Origin: Paragorgia papillata
Taxonomy: Eukaryota > Cnidaria > Anthozoa > Scleralcyonacea > Coralliidae
NCBI GenBank assembly: GCA_035771165.1
Contig: JAWNZC010000406.1
Coordinates: forward strand, 3,567,501-3,631,500
Direction: 5' to 3'
Length of the DNA: 64,000 nucleotides
The notes under the pieces were generated by a model. The model saw only the letters and a program-made list of their open reading frames with translations, had not been told where the DNA came from and ran no database searches. Positions within the stretch are counted from its first letter, which is position 1. Every line of letters starts with the position of its first letter. The position numbers were made by a program, and so were the translations under genes. This document shows, piece after piece, positions 11,860 to 52,829 of the stretch.

Positions 11860-12917
11860 GTAGCCTGCGAAGCGGGTGGAGTTGAAAGAGAGCCTGCTAC
11901 TGAAGCAGTAACTTGGTATTTTTATGGCTTTTATATAGTTATTTAATGCAGGGCTGTGATATTTTGAAATCCGATGCTGATGGGCTTTCATGTTGACGAC
12001 TTTTGAATGATTCCGTGGGGGAAAGAGGTGAGTGTGAAGTGGCATGGCATATTGCACGCGGCATCTTGTCAGTTGGGGAACGAGATGGCTAGTAATTTCA
12101 GAACTACTCATCACTAAAATATATTGTGTACGTATGTTATCACATCGAATGAGCTTTCATTTGATGTATAGTTCAAGTTTCTCCGTTAAGTAAAACTCGT
12201 TATAATATCCAAAATCTGCGAACCGCTGTTCGAAATATAAAATATGACAAATAAACAGGAAATTGACTTCTCACAAGTGTTACTAGAGAATTTTAGAATT
12301 TTTTAAATGATTTTACAAATGAGATATATATATCAGACAGAAGCTATTGAAAAATGTTATTTGGGGTAGAAATTTCTAGTTTTTAGCTAAACGGGAAGTA
12401 TTATTAAAATGGGGAAACGTCGGTCACTTGATTTATTGCGTGAATGTGTTATAATGCATTATCGGAATCATTCAAAAGTCGTCAACATGAAAGCCCATCG
12501 GCATCATAGTCAATCGAGATATGGTCTGGAAACTCGGCAAACTTCAAAGCGCCTATAATGAGCTGTGATTTTATGTTTAACCGTACCTTACACCGTGCAC
12601 ACCTTTGTTTTAGGTTTATTAATATTTAAATAGCACGGTTGAGTGATTGAACTGAACCCTTGCTATTGGACAATTCGTTCATTATACTAAAATACAATGT
12701 GTTCAGTGACCGTCGGAGTTCAAAATATCACAGCCCTGCATGCATTAAATAACTATATAAAAGTTGAGAGCGTCTGATGCGATATTTTGCAGAAACACCA
12801 GGCCTAAGTTACTCATTAAAAGGGATTAGCTAATGGGAATTTTGCGTACATTCTGTACGCATAAATCCAAAAAGTTACTGCTTCAGTAGCAGGCTCTCTT
12901 TCAACTCCGCCCACTCC
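11860..12917. mobile_element. ~1.06-kb foldback element
   Basis: The left arm 11860-12017 (GTGGAGTTGAAAGAGAGCCT…) is repeated inverted on the right in two pieces, 12463-12509 and 12719-12917. A segment of about 210 bp, apparently a later insertion, separates the right-arm pieces. No transposase. The 90-codon minus-strand frame in the left arm is incidental. Confidence 0.75.
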
Positions 12918-13790
12918 GCGCCTGCACCCACGATCGGAAATGGCGGCTGTTGAGGCTCGCGAAATACGGGCTGACCCGTACGCATCGTAGAACGAATATC
13001 TTGTGTGTAAACGTCATCAATACACGGCCGACAACTCACTTGAGCCAGCACGCACGTGGGCTGCGAATTGCCCCATGAAAGTGGCCGATTTTCTATGCGA
13101 TTTCCGATCGTGTCCCAGAGAGCCTTCGCAGGCTAGGTTTTTGGGTCTTGTTCTGACAACCCATTTTGCAAATTATGCTAATTATTATTAAAAATATTAT
13201 TATACATTATAATAACAAAATGTTAAATATTTAAACAACAAATGACTTTACCACCAAACTTTGTTAAAGTAAAATGAAAAGCAACATTTCACAAATTCAA
13301 ATTGAAAAAATTAAAGCAATACAATAAAACGCAAATATTATATTGATTTGTTAAGATTAATTAACCATTGTGACCGACCCCCATGGTGCGCCACGCGCGC
13401 GATCATTATTTTGGAAATTTACAAATTAAAACAGAATTATACCAGAAATTGCTATCACAAGTAAAGTGCTGCCTCAAGTGGGATGAAAATCCTGATTAGT
13501 TTCCTGATGTTTTACGAAATTCCCAATATAAGCCCTGGGTATATATTAATTGCAACAGGGTCTGCAGAGGGTATTTGCACAGTTATTTTTGATTTTTTTA
13601 ATTATAAGATTTAGAATTAAACATTACTATGACTTTTCTCTTGATATAATTGGCAAGGGTTTTGACAGGGTAAACACTATAGTATACAAGTAATAAATCA
13701 CCATGCAGGGGCGCACATTCGAAACTTTTTTTTTGGGGGGGGGGGGTGCTTTTCGTTCTGGGACCGACTTTTTTTATCAGTAGTATCGAA
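12918..13790. other. Non-coding stretch
   Basis: No gene recognised. A GC-richer piece at 12920-13150 with an open frame looks repeat-derived (CCCAGAGAGCCTTCGCAGGCT near 13112). The remainder is AT-rich. Confidence 0.4.
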
Positions 13791-13794
13791 GCTA

Positions 13795-13930
13795 TGCACC
13801 TCCCCAGACCAGGATCTATCTAGAGGGGTTTGGGGGCATGCCCCTCAAGAAAATTTTGAAATTTGGATGCCCTGAAACACCATTTCCAGCACTCTCAGGC
13901 GAATATTTCGGTCAGAAAGGCACGGTAAAT
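13795..13930. repeat. Interspersed repeat with GGGGGCATGCCCC core, copy 1
   Basis: Shares CTAGAGGGG…GGGGGCATGCCCC…AAAATTT and a GAAACACCATTTCC segment with the pieces at 16080-16165 and 50470-50620, in varying orientation. I recognise this as a common cnidarian interspersed repeat type; the family name is unknown to me. Confidence 0.5.
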
Positions 13931-14600
13931 TGATTGTCATTTTACGCTTTTTTCCATAAAGAATGAAAACTGACATATTTACCGAGCTACCTCCTCAACA
14001 GGCATTTATTTCCCAGCTTCTTTCTTTCATAAGGGGGTGAAAATAACTGATTAAAACCATCTGCGGAGGAGGTAGCGTACGGAGTTAAAGCTCGAGAAAT
14101 CCCATACTATACCTACTCAAATTAAATTTATCATGCTCGTATGAATCAACGCGGACGAATTAGGTTTAAAATTAAATATTTTAAAACTTTCTCAAAGTTA
14201 TTTTGAATTTCCGTGAGCCAACACTATGGAGTACAGCCCTAAAACAAGTACTTTCTCAGGTATATGGAAACAGACCTCTATCGGGATACGAAAAATCCCA
14301 ATTGAAGACCAGATCTATAAAATCGGGGTTTTTCTTCATTATCGCGATCGAGGTCGCGTCGGGATTTTGGATTTTGAAGCAAAATCAGATAAATACCCAA
14401 GGAAATTGGAATGGTTGGATACTCTGGATCGGTCTATTTGATAAGTTTTATTTAACGACCATCTCTCCTTAAACTCATTTCCTCATGATCAAGTTCCCAA
14501 AACCATCACACCGGACGGTCAAGACGGACCGAAAAGGTTGTCGGATCGACAATTCGGGATCGACAATTCGGGACCGAGTTTTTCAAACGACTCTCAATTG

Positions 14601-14603
<3 letters not shown>

Positions 14604-14632
<29 letters not shown>
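14604..14632. repeat. (G)29 run
   Basis: Uninterrupted G homopolymer, preceded by TTGTTA and followed by TTCACGG. It could form a G-quadruplex, and its length is a likely assembly uncertainty. Confidence 0.95.
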
Positions 14633-14634
<2 letters not shown>

Positions 14635-14968
14635 CACGGATCTAGAAGGGTGCGAGCGTGGATTTCGAGACGGTCAGATTTTCCTAATTATTCCAAATTT
14701 AAATAATATAATTAATATTTCATAAATAAATAATGAATTGTTAATAACAAAAGGATAGTTGACGTAAGAACGACATTGGCCACAGTAAAAATACTAAACC
14801 GATTGTCAAAATAGTAGCGGAGTTTTTGAATCGCATCCTTGACAATCAGTTGCACCGCAATCGGTCTCTGGTCGTTAGAAGTCCGAGAACGTGGCGAGAG
14901 TGGCCGAAGAAGTTACCGAACGCGACGTGATACGAATTCGCTGAAGAAGGAAGGATTGGAGAACACTT

Positions 14969-15027
14969 CTGCTAAATTCAGCCACGGTCAGCGGGGCGAT
15001 CTGCTAAATTCAGCCACGGTCAGCGGA
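14969..15027. repeat. 32-bp tandem repeat with GCCACGGTCAGCGG
   Basis: CTAAATTCAGCCACGGTCAG occurs twice 32 bp apart. Related GCCACGGTCAG pieces, with GTGGCTGAATTTGG inverted, follow at 15068-15100. Confidence 0.6.
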
Positions 15028-15099
15028 CTATTAAGGGGTACAAAACCAATCAGAGAGCCAGAATAGAGTGGCTGAATTTGGCGGGAGCCACGGTCAGCC

Positions 15100-17790
15100 A
15101 CCCTTGCCATATCTTGTTACAATTTTATTGCGAAATAATGCAATCAAATCTAGTCGGCTCTGGTAGTCGGTAGTGCACGTCAGTCTGCCTTGACCGAGTT
15201 CTTCACAGTGATATTAAAGAATGGCTGCGCGTATAGAGGAACAATGATTGTGTCTGCGACAGATAGTCGAAATACTGGATGATTATAGTTCACAAGAAAA
15301 TTAAGGAAGAGATGTTTGGTTTGTTTGGTTTCTTTATTTATAGCATGATTTCCTCTCTACTAAAATCGTTCGTCAGACGCTAGTTACTATAAAATTGTGT
15401 GGTGTTTATACATTGATCAAATTGAAAAACAAGCATGAGATCAAACCGAGAGTCGCGACTCTCTCTTATTACATTGTTTATAATTCTCATCGACTGAAAC
15501 ACAGCATTTCTATCATGGTTCGACTTTGAAATATTATCTGCAAGGGCTCAGAGACTTGTCAGTCGCGTGATTTAACACTCTTAACCGTTTGACAGACTGT
15601 ACAGAGCGACGATATTTTATACGAGTCTATTTACTAACTCAGTTTACATCTTCTGGCTCTCATCAACTCCACTGGTTTTTTTTTGTCGCTTTATCGAGGG
15701 AAAGACAATATAAAACGCAAACTAAGGGACTCCATTTCCTGACCTGGAGTTCTAAACAGTGATCATCGATCTGACAAATGCTTATACTCGGCTATAAATT
15801 GTTAATATTAATATTACACTAGCAGGGTTGCTTTGAGGTAAAAATTGGCTGGCATTTGACAGAATACTCAATAGAATTCTAAATAATAGCCAAAGGATAC
15901 CTAGCTGCTTGACTGGTTAGTTTATGTGTGGATCAATTACTCCTAAACATTTTATTGAATAATTAGAAGATCTTGTCTTGAAAGAGAAAAGAAACATTTT
16001 GATTTGAGTAAAATTTATACAAAGATCCCGGTGAAAAACATGTACAAAGTGATCCTACAATATGACTCTAGATCACTCTCAAAATGCAGGAAATGCGTTT
16101 TCAGAGACTCTAATTTTCAAAATTTTCCGGGGGACCCCCCTAGATTGTGGGCCACGGTCAGATTTTAAGCTACATCCGCCTCTCTTCGTATTGTCTAGAA
16201 CCACTTCAGGTAAAGTGTTTTGAATACTTGTTACATAGAGACCTCTAATTCCGCAATTGGTCGTCCAAAACTAGCGAAATCGGGTATTGCGGTAATAAAG
16301 AAGCTATAAACTTTCCAAGCCGCTTATATATTAAAGACGTTCTGGTTCAAGAAGTAACAACAGCAGAAGCTCCCGCGCAGTTTCTTCTACGAAAATCACA
16401 GGAAGAGCTAAACATGACACAGCTTCCTGGAATTCACGAGTTTTTGTTGATCGAAATTTAAGAAAAAAAGAATAATTCGAGCGGCGGCAAACAGTGTGCT
16501 TTCAACTATTATAAAGTCATCCATCGCAGTCTTTGCAAACGTTCGGATGGTTCAGTATGTGTGGCAAACGAGAATCTTAAGGAATTTGATTTTGATAATA
16601 TCTGGAGGTAGACGTACCTTTTCTCATAGATATTTTTAACGCCGTGTCTGGCCGCACGACTACGCCCGTCAAAGCAACAAATCATGAATTAAGTGTAAAT
16701 ATATTAACTTTCTTTATACTCAGTCTTCATAAACGAACGGTGTTTAATTTGTACGCTTTTTAGTCATTCTACTATGAAAAATTTACTATAATCCGCAGTC
16801 TGTCAGATTTTTCCTAAGTCGAAATCACATAATATGATGTGGCAAAGTGAAATTGACAAGACGTCAAAACCGCTACAATAAGCTTGCCAGAGAAATTATT
16901 AATACAAGGCTGAGGCGTTCTAGCTTTTCAGTTCTACATGTATATTTTATTATTTGGCGTAGATATATGTAATTTTTATATCAGGAAAAACGACATGCTT
17001 AAAATATAGCGTTCATAAGATTTTCCGCGCAGCTATTTTTTGTTGACTAATAAAATAAATAGATAAATAAATAAATATCGGTCGTTGAGGACCACATTTT
17101 AACGGCGTTTCCGAGAGGTTTAATATCTACCACTCTTTGTTCATTGAGATTTTTCGCTTTGAAACTGGAAAGTGAATATATATATATATATACAACCTCG
17201 AATTTGCAAATTGACTAAATTCGAAATGTGATACTCGCGTTAATGGTATTAAATTTCTCAACTATTTTTTATCCGCTGAACTGACAACAGTATAAAATTC
17301 CAAACTCGTACTGCTCCCAGCCTTCACACTTCGTTTGTGGCTACACAACGTTTATTCTAATTTGCATATGTATTTTGGATCTTGTCTAAAGAGAAATACC
17401 TCGCACTTTCTGCATATCAACTTTGAACTCGAATCGTCCTCGGTGATCTAAATAATTTCACAAGTATTCTGCACTTTCGCACATAAATCCTAGTCATTAC
17501 TGCTTTTACTGAATACCGAACCATATGACGACTTTCGAACACGAAAGACGGCAGATTAAACTCCGAGGAAAGATTTCTATCCTCGAGAGTCGGTTTTTCG
17601 CCACTGAATAATTTGCCAAACGTTATCCGAATCCGCCATTATCGCTACTATAAGTATAAGAACAGATCAAACTATAAACGTGGACGCTTGTGAGGTAATG
17701 TCGAATATGAGCCATTCATCCTAAATTAATTAGTGAAACTTTGCATTATAAACTATCTCTCGAACTCTTTCCTGTCCGAATTGGTCTTTA
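15100..17790. other. Long non-coding stretch
   Basis: No gene that I can support. A start-less open stretch at about 16250-16461 reads plausibly as protein (…EAPAQFLLRKSQEELN…) but matches no family I know and has no clear splice sites. A repeat piece sits at 16080-16165. Confidence 0.4.
16080..16165. repeat. Interspersed repeat, copy 2
   Basis: AATGCAGGAAATGCGTTTTC, then AATTTTCCGGGGGACCCCCC. Same family as 13795-13930 and 50470-50620. Confidence 0.5.
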
Positions 17791-17803
17791 GTATTTTATT
17801 CTG

Positions 17804-17857
17804 GCTAACGCCAGACGATTTTATTCATCTCTGGGGAAGCCCTTGGACAGGAATGAG
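17804..17857. repeat. CGCCAGACGATTTTA-type short repeat
   Basis: CTGGCTAACGCCAGACGATT followed by TTCATCTCTGGGGAAGCCC and ATGAGTTAA. Related copies lie at 18841-18900, 20462-20520 and, with both ends, at 63883-63975. Confidence 0.55.
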
Positions 17858-17935
17858 TTAATTGTATTTGCGAAGAATATTTAAGAAAATCGATCAACCA
17901 ATGAAAACGCAGAATCCACCAGCCGATGCAGCAGG

Positions 17936-17981
17936 GCCTTTTCGCGCTGCCTCTCCGCAAAAGGCCCTGGGGACGAGGTTG
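17936..17981. mobile_element. Solo hairpin end of a CAACCTCG-type element
   Basis: CAGGGCCTTTTCGCG and CGCAAAAGGCCCTGG form a stem, followed by GGACGAGGTTG. This is the same end structure as in the complete elements at 22558-23507 and 45380-46058. No partner end is seen nearby. Confidence 0.6.
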
Positions 17982-19257
17982 GCAAAACCCGACAACTATC
18001 AATATATATAGAAAGTAAACTGTAGTAGGCCATAAGAGCTTGTCTTGCTGTGAAATACTGGCGAAGGCTAGGCTGCAACATAGAAGCACATGTTGTCGGA
18101 ATCGCTGTAATCACAATTTATTCATAGTTTGTTGATCTTTAATGCGATCTCTAATATCATATGCAGTGTGAATAGTAGCTACAGGGCGCTCTGCGCCAGA
18201 CGCGTGTCTGGCTTGTTGCTCACGTGGGGCAAGCCAATTTTTTTTGTCGAGAAATGGAGGCGAGTCAGATCGGGTACCCGAGCTGGCCCGCTTTAGCTAG
18301 ATGATTTTCATTTGTGTATGTTTACATGAGGAGCTCCCCCTCCCCGATATGGCATGTGGTTGTTACAGGCGTTTTTCATCAGTTTCTCAAAAACAGTTCA
18401 CGAAAACTATATGCATATACAGTACAACAACAAAATTAATGTCGCGTTTTTTCCTTGTAAAACAAGTTGCACATGCACGAAGGTGTAAAATTTAGTACGT
18501 AACTAGGTCTCATCATGAACTTCAGATAAGGGTCGTCGGTCGCTATCAGATCCGATTAATATGTACCTATTATATAAATTGGTATAGATTTCAATTTTCG
18601 ACTGCTGCACATTAATTAAAATTTGCTCCTCCAGTAAACTGATCTTCCAGTTATGATGTATGTCAATAGCTTCTCAACAACTATGCATGGTCAGTACTTT
18701 ACATTTGTTCTTGAATTCGCAAGAAAAGTGGTACGTTCGAGAATAATCTAATTAACACAGCACTGGTGTTTACTTGTGAAGTTGTGGTTGAGCGCGAAAA
18801 TGTACTCAGCTGTGAAAGATCTTTGGTTATTGCATGTATTTTGACAAACGCCAGACGATTTCATTGACCTCTGGAAACCCCTTACATGGACAGGAATAAA
18901 CAGCTTTGACCTGGGTTACCCAGTGCCAAATATTTCGAAAAGTCGGAGAGGGAAAAAAACAAGAATTTAATTAGCTCTAATTGTGCAACTTGTGATAAAT
19001 CTGCCCTGCTAGAGTCGTGAATTTCTCAGTTTCCCCTTCTGATCTTTGGGGAGCTGCCTCCCCTCGTCAGACACATAGCTTAAAAACATATAATCTATCT
19101 TTCGACGCTCCATAAAGTTTTCATTTCAGAGCGAAGAAGCTGAGAACTTCCTTCTCAGCTGCCAGCTTTCTTTTTAAATGCAAACATCTTATTCAGTTGC
19201 TGACTGTTTCCTTTTCAGCTACGAACTGAAACGGAATATCTTCTAATATTTAGAGAG

Positions 19258-19266
19258 TATATAAAG
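19258..19266 (+). promoter_or_regulatory. TATA box, copy A
   Basis: TATATAAAG lies 82 bp before the ATG at 19340. The whole upstream segment is conserved in copy B. Confidence 0.65.
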
Positions 19267-19339
19267 CGCTAGTCCTTTTGGAAAACATAACATGTCATCT
19301 GGTCCAAACATCTAGTACTCAGTAGTTTCCGAATTCCAA

Positions 19340-47646
<28,307 letters not shown>

Positions 47647-47754
47647 TTAACGCTAGTGACATATACAGAGCAAACGAGGTTGAGATTATAAACTGAACTA
47701 GTTGAATCAGAAGTAACAAAAAGTACGAGTAAATGTGTAGTTTCATAATACATG

Positions 47755-47760
47755 ATTAAA
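47755..47760 (+). terminator. Possible polyadenylation signal (ATTAAA)
   Basis: ATTAAA lies 109 bp after the lysozyme stop codon. It is the only near-canonical signal I see close by; not verified. Confidence 0.3.
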
Positions 47761-47876
47761 ACCTCGAAATGCTGTGCGGGTATATTGGCATGCATAATTA
47801 TGTGGTTGTCAGACAAAGATCAGTAACAATATTTCATTCAGTTAAAGCTACCTTGCGATTTATATATAAAGACTAA

Positions 47877-48361
47877 GGGCCTGTTTATATGATTCCGGTG
47901 TACCGGGATGTCCCGATTGCCCGGGATGAATTTCATCCCGGGTTTATATGGAGTAAAGAAAGTGCTCGTCCCGCGCGGTTGACCGAGATGAATTTCATCC
48001 CGGGTCAAAAAGCGCGGCAAAAACTCACCCTAATTCTACTATGTTAGAAGTTATTTCACTTTTATTCAATGTTTTGTCTCTAGACCTGACCGTTTCGACG
48101 AAATTCTGACCGTAATATTCAAAGTTACAAGCGTTGTAGTTCAGTAAACTTCATCCCGGTGTACCGGGATGTCGCGTTTATATGGGAAAAAAATCTGTCC
48201 CGGTGTACCGAGATCTTGGTTGCTTCAATCGGGATCCCGGTACACCGGGACGTCCCGGTCTCCATATAAACGCAACCGCGAAAATAACAGTAAATTATCT
48301 ACAAGCCGAGATCCCGGTACACCGGGACGTCCCGGTACACTGGGATCATATAAACAGGCCC
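47877..48361. mobile_element. MITE with GGGCCTGTTTATATGA ends and TAA target duplication
   Basis: GGGCCTGTTTATATGATTCC and the complementary right end, GGATCATATAAACAGGCCC, are flanked by TAA on both sides (47874-47876, 48362-48364). Inside are repeated CCGGTGTACCGGGATGTCCC motifs. A TAA duplication points to PIF/Harbinger. The element is 485 bp with no transposase. Confidence 0.85.
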
Positions 48362-48699
48362 TAAGTGCGTTAAAAATTATTGCCGGTAACGAAATTGTCA
48401 GAACTATCAAAATTCAAACAGATGACAAATCTGTTATGAGCAGAGATTATTAATACCGCAAATGTCGTTGAACTATATATATATATATTCATATATATAT
48501 TCATATATATATATCTATATATTTAAAAAACTCATTAATAATTCATGAGGAAAACACAAAAGAAATCAATACCGTAGCAGAGGTTGTAAATCGGATACAG
48601 AATCGTCCTGATTTACATAAACTTTAGCTTCGATTTTCTCGGCTAAAATAGAGTATATCGCTAAAATAGTTGGTGAACTTGATTACTTAGATGCATTTG

Positions 48700-48800
48700 T
48701 ATTTTAAGAAAGATACAGCATTCGCAGCCGATCTGTATCTGATTTACTACGGCTCGCCTTGTAAATCAGATACAGATCGGCTGCTCATGCTGTATCTATT
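48700..48800. repeat. Hairpin with CCGATCTGTATCTGATTTAC arm
   Basis: The arm and its complement GTAAATCAGATACAGATCGG flank TACGGCTCGCCTT. Confidence 0.75.
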
Positions 48801-48809
48801 ACATATCAA

Positions 48810-49391
48810 ACTCATTAATAATTCATGAGGAAAACACAAAGGAAATCAGTACCGTGTCGGTAGTTTGGATATCGGAGGAAGAAATTACATAAATTAAGCA
48901 AACTTTTATCTCGATTTTCTCTTAAAATACTGATTTGTTTGAGATGCTATATCATACACTCGGAGGAGTGTTTCATCAGGATATCCAAACACCTCGAAGT
49001 TTGTTCAAAAACCTCGGCTTCGCCTCGGTTTTCAACAAACGTCTCGGTGTTTGGATATCCTGATGAAACACTCCTCCTCGTGTATGATATATTACATATA
49101 AAACTCATGAGGAAAACACAAAGGAAATCAGTACCGTGTCGGTAGTTTGGATATCGGAGGAAGAAATTACATAAATTAAGCAAACTTTTATCTCGATTTT
49201 CTCTTAAAATACTGATTTGTTTGAGATGCTATATCATACACTCGGAGGAGTGTTTCATCAGGATATCCAAACACCTCGAAGTTTGTTCAAAAACCTCGGC
49301 TTCGCCTCGGTTTTCAACAAACGTCTCGGTGTTTGGATATCCTGATGAAACACTCCTCCTCGTGTATGATATATTACATATAAAACTCATT
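48810..49391. repeat. 282-bp tandem duplication of a long hairpin
   Basis: Two almost identical copies offset by 282 bp. Each has arms CATCAGGATATCCAAACACC and GGTGTTTGGATATCCTGATG with a CCTCGGCTTCGCCTCGG loop. The identical frames in both copies come from the hairpin and are not genes. Confidence 0.9.
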
Positions 49392-49464
49392 AATAATTCA
49401 TGAGGAAAATTCAAAAGAAATTAAGGTTTAATCAATGTCTGTTTACCCCGGTACAGAACTGATA

Positions 49465-49560
49465 TCAGTGTCTGTAAATGTGATACAGAACTGTTTAAAA
49501 AAACATCAGTTCTGTATCACATTTACAGACACTGATCATATCAGTTCTGTAGCAAGTGTA
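49465..49560. repeat. Hairpin with GTGATACAGAACTG arms
   Basis: TGATATCAGTGTCTGTAAAT and GTGATACAGAACTG pair with CAGTTCTGTATCACATTTAC and ACTGATCATATCA. Confidence 0.65.
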
Positions 49561-49589
49561 CAGACACTTCGCATTCATTTGAGTGAGGT

Positions 49590-50250
49590 ACGCTGGTAGC
49601 GTCCTCATACAAGATGAAAATGCAAACATTTGTTGACCAGTAAGGCCATTTATGCCACGTCACTTAGAATAGAAAAGGTGGGACTAATATTAAATTAAAG
49701 CGCATGCTCGTATCACTAATTTAATAATCGTAGCCTATTAAACCTCACCTCGAAGGTTTATCAGCTGTTAACATGATTTATTTTTGTTTAGTTACCTTAA
49801 TAGGCGTTTTAGAAATCATTTACATAATTCGTGTATACCCCGATACAGAACGGCCACTCATTCTGTAAATAGTACATATATATATAGCATGTCTGTAACC
49901 AAGATCAAACGAATTGAGGACATAGTTTTAAGGGGAGCGCTGTACACGAGGCAATTTTTCTTGTGGTCTGCGAAGCAAACTGCCCCTCGATCGCTCACCG
50001 ACCCCCGCACGCGCCAGATAAACTGCAGTCTGAACTCTGAATCAACACTAATACCGTACCGTGACGTCATGCATAATATGCACTGGTGAAATATTTCGGA
50101 TATATAAAAGTAACTGGAAGTTCTTTCCAGGGGCGTGGCGACTAAATATCAAATATTTGATCAAACGAGGAAAACGAAGAATTAGCATTGCCTAGATTAC
50201 CACTGTAATTGTTAAGCATGTTTTCCACTTTATTGGTTACTTTTAGATTA
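49590..50250. other. Non-coding stretch
   Basis: Short overlapping frames on both strands (49784-50089) but no recognisable protein; repeat-derived or random. Confidence 0.35.
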
Positions 50251-50319
50251 ACATTCAGAACACTTTCAGAGTTTCAGTGACTTTTCAGGCCCGTCGTTGG
50301 GCTGGGCAAGCTGCAGCTC

Positions 50320-50620
50320 CCCCCCCCCCCCCACCCCCCACCCCACCCCCCAATAATTTGCTAAACTCCATGAACATGAGATTTCTTAGTCAACATGTAA
50401 CTAAGGGAAATTCATAAAAAATTGGCATTAATTCCTCTAGGTTAATAAATTATGTTGATGATTCTTCATTTTTATGCAAAATTTGAACTATGCCTGCCGC
50501 AAAATGAGCTGAAAACATTCGCTTAAATTGCAGGAAATGGGGTTTCTGAGGTTCTATATTACAAAAATTTCTGGGGGGCATACCCCCGTACCTCCCTAGA
50601 AATGCGGTCACTAATTCGCA
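50320..50620. repeat. Interspersed repeat, copy 3, with C-rich tract
   Basis: A C-rich stretch at 50320-50352 is followed by TTGCAGGAAATGGGGTTTCTG and TTTCTGGGGGGCATACCCCC, the same family as 13795 and 16080. Confidence 0.55.
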
Positions 50621-50801
50621 TGGCCCTGCCGTTTTCAGCCCCCGCCCAATATGGATCTGCTTCTGACGGGCCTGCTTTTGATTATTTCCATAAAAATAAA
50701 ATGTTTTTGTCTTGTCTTGTTTTGCCCAGCTCCTATAAATACCCGTGTCTGATATGAAAATTTCATTTATCATTGCAAAAAGTTGGTCATTATCATGACC
50801 A

Positions 50802-50822
50802 CCCCCCCCCCCCCCCCCCCCC
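50802..50822. repeat. (C)21 run
   Basis: C homopolymer followed by AAAAAAA. Frames with poly-Pro or poly-Gly here are artefacts. Confidence 0.93.
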
Positions 50823-51372
50823 AAAAAAATCGTGATTCCTTCGCCACGTCCCTGGTTCTTTCGATTTCAATTGGCTGCGCCACGCGCTGTTTTTTGACAG
50901 TTGTTCACTTGTTGTCAACCCTAGTAGTTTTGGGACACAAACAATTGTGTTTTGTCATGCAAATTAAAACTTTACGTTACCCGGCAATGATTTGTTTTGC
51001 ACTGTCTATGTCCGTGTAAAGGAAACAAAGTTCATCTATCCGTATGAATTCCAACGTAGCAATAGGGTTATCCGGTATCGTTTCGTAAAACAGCTGGCAT
51101 CGCGCCGCTATTAACGTGATCCCAACGTATCATATACCAATTTAAAGCCAATTAACCATGGAAGACGATTATAAAATCTAAAATTATGGAAAGTATAATG
51201 GTTATCCGTTGTATTTACCGAAAGAAAACATTAAGGTTGTTGGCTTCAAGAGTTTAAAGTTCTTTGGAATTTAATTTATAGTTTTGAAGTTTATATCATT
51301 GTAATCACTGATAAATTATATCTTACAAAAACGTGTCGGCGATTTTTGAAATTCTGTTTCGTTCGGTTTTTA

Positions 51373-51878
51373 TTAAAGTGCCTATATGAAACGAAAATTA
51401 AGTTGGCCTTATTTGAGAGAACTCTTAAAATGACAATATAACATCTTTTACAGATTTTCGTTTCCTTGCTTCGTTTTTGAGATATTTCATTTTTTTGATA
51501 TGCAAATTTGACTTATAAGATAACTTTACGTCACAGTTTGCATAACGACTTATCGCAAAATGTTCTATATCTTTGTTATTATCGAACAAAAGCACTTGGC
51601 AAATTAGGAACCATGTGCGAGTTAATTTTTCTCCTACAACAGAGTCTGTAAATTTTAAGTGTTTTTGTTTGACAACAACAAAGATATATAATCTTTTGCG
51701 ATAAGTCATTATGCAGAGTGACGTAAAGTTAGCTTATAAGTTAAATTTACATATCAAACAAACAGAAATATCTCCACAACGAAGCAAAGAAACGAAAAAC
51801 TGCAAAATATGTTACGCTACCATTTTAAGTGTTCTTTTAAATAAGACAAACTTAATTTTCGTTTCATAGGCACTTTAA
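51373..51878. mobile_element. TTAA-flanked MITE (AGTGCCTAT ends)
   Basis: TTAAAGTGCCTATATGAAACG and the complementary right end CGTTTCATAGGCACTTTAA. A TTAA duplication suggests piggyBac or Kolobok type. 506 bp, non-coding. Confidence 0.85.
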
Positions 51879-52163
51879 TGATTTACGTTGTAGTCACAAT
51901 ATATTTCACATCTTGTTAATTCAAAACGCAAAATTATGCAACTAATAAAATATCGTCGACACGTTTTTGTAGAAGAGTATGTACTTAGTAACTGCCAAAA
52001 GTTTCAGCGAAAAATATTGAAACGCTGCGAAGTTCTAACTGTTGTAAAACACAAATTTTGGCGAAAAAATGAGAGGAGAAAAAGCGTCGCTCTCCCAAAC
52101 TTCCCCTCGTGTTTCTATAGAAACGCGGAAAATGTTTTCTATTTCTTAAACAGAACACGGCTT

Positions 52164-52829
52164 TTAAGGTGGCTCCATACAGTTTCTTGAAAAATGGAAA
52201 ATACAAGTTTGAGACTCCAAAACACGTGATTAAACCATTCGGGAAAAGAATAAAACTAAATGTTATGCATAGTTAAACAGTCTGACAATCAAAAACTGTT
52301 ACCAAATAAATAGCAACAGTTGTTGCTATGGCAACAATGACGTTTCAAAATGGCTGCCAATTACCCTTCAAACTAATTTAATTCGAAAAAAACTTTGGTG
52401 ACCCCCAATTTTTTTTTCATTAAAACTTTTCTTGAACAATGGGTAATAAAATTCTGTAGAACGAATAATTTTTTTTCCGAAAAAATCATGTTTGTTAATT
52501 TAAAAAAAATTTCGTTCTACAGAATTTTTTAAAAATCGGCCTATTGATTACTCATACTTCAAGAAAAGTTTTAATGAAAAAAAAATTGGGGTCACCAAAG
52601 TTTTTTTCGAATTAAAGTAGTTTGAATGGTAATTGGCAGCCATTTTGAAAAGTCATTGTTGCCATAGCAACAACTGTTGCTATTTATTTGGTAACAGTTT
52701 TTGATTGTCAGACTGTTTAACTATGCATAACATTTAGTTTTATTCTTTTTCCGAATGGTTTAATCGCGTCTTTTGGACTATCAAACTTGTATTTTCCATT
52801 TTTCAAGAAACTGTATGGAGCCACCTTAA
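52164..52829. mobile_element. TTAA-flanked, almost fully palindromic MITE (GGTGGCTCC ends)
   Basis: TTAAGGTGGCTCCATACAG and CTGTATGGAGCCACCTTAA bound arms of about 300 bp each that pair nearly throughout (…GTTGCTATGGCAACAATGAC…). No coding capacity. Confidence 0.88.

Noticed and set aside
16250..16461. Protein-like open stretch (…EAPAQFLLRKSQEELN…)
   Set aside because: No start codon near its beginning, no convincing splice sites and no family that I recognise. A search against cnidarian proteins would decide.
48939..49414. Paired identical frames of about 60-78 codons on both strands
   Set aside because: They arise from the duplicated hairpin; identity reflects the repeat and not coding constraint.
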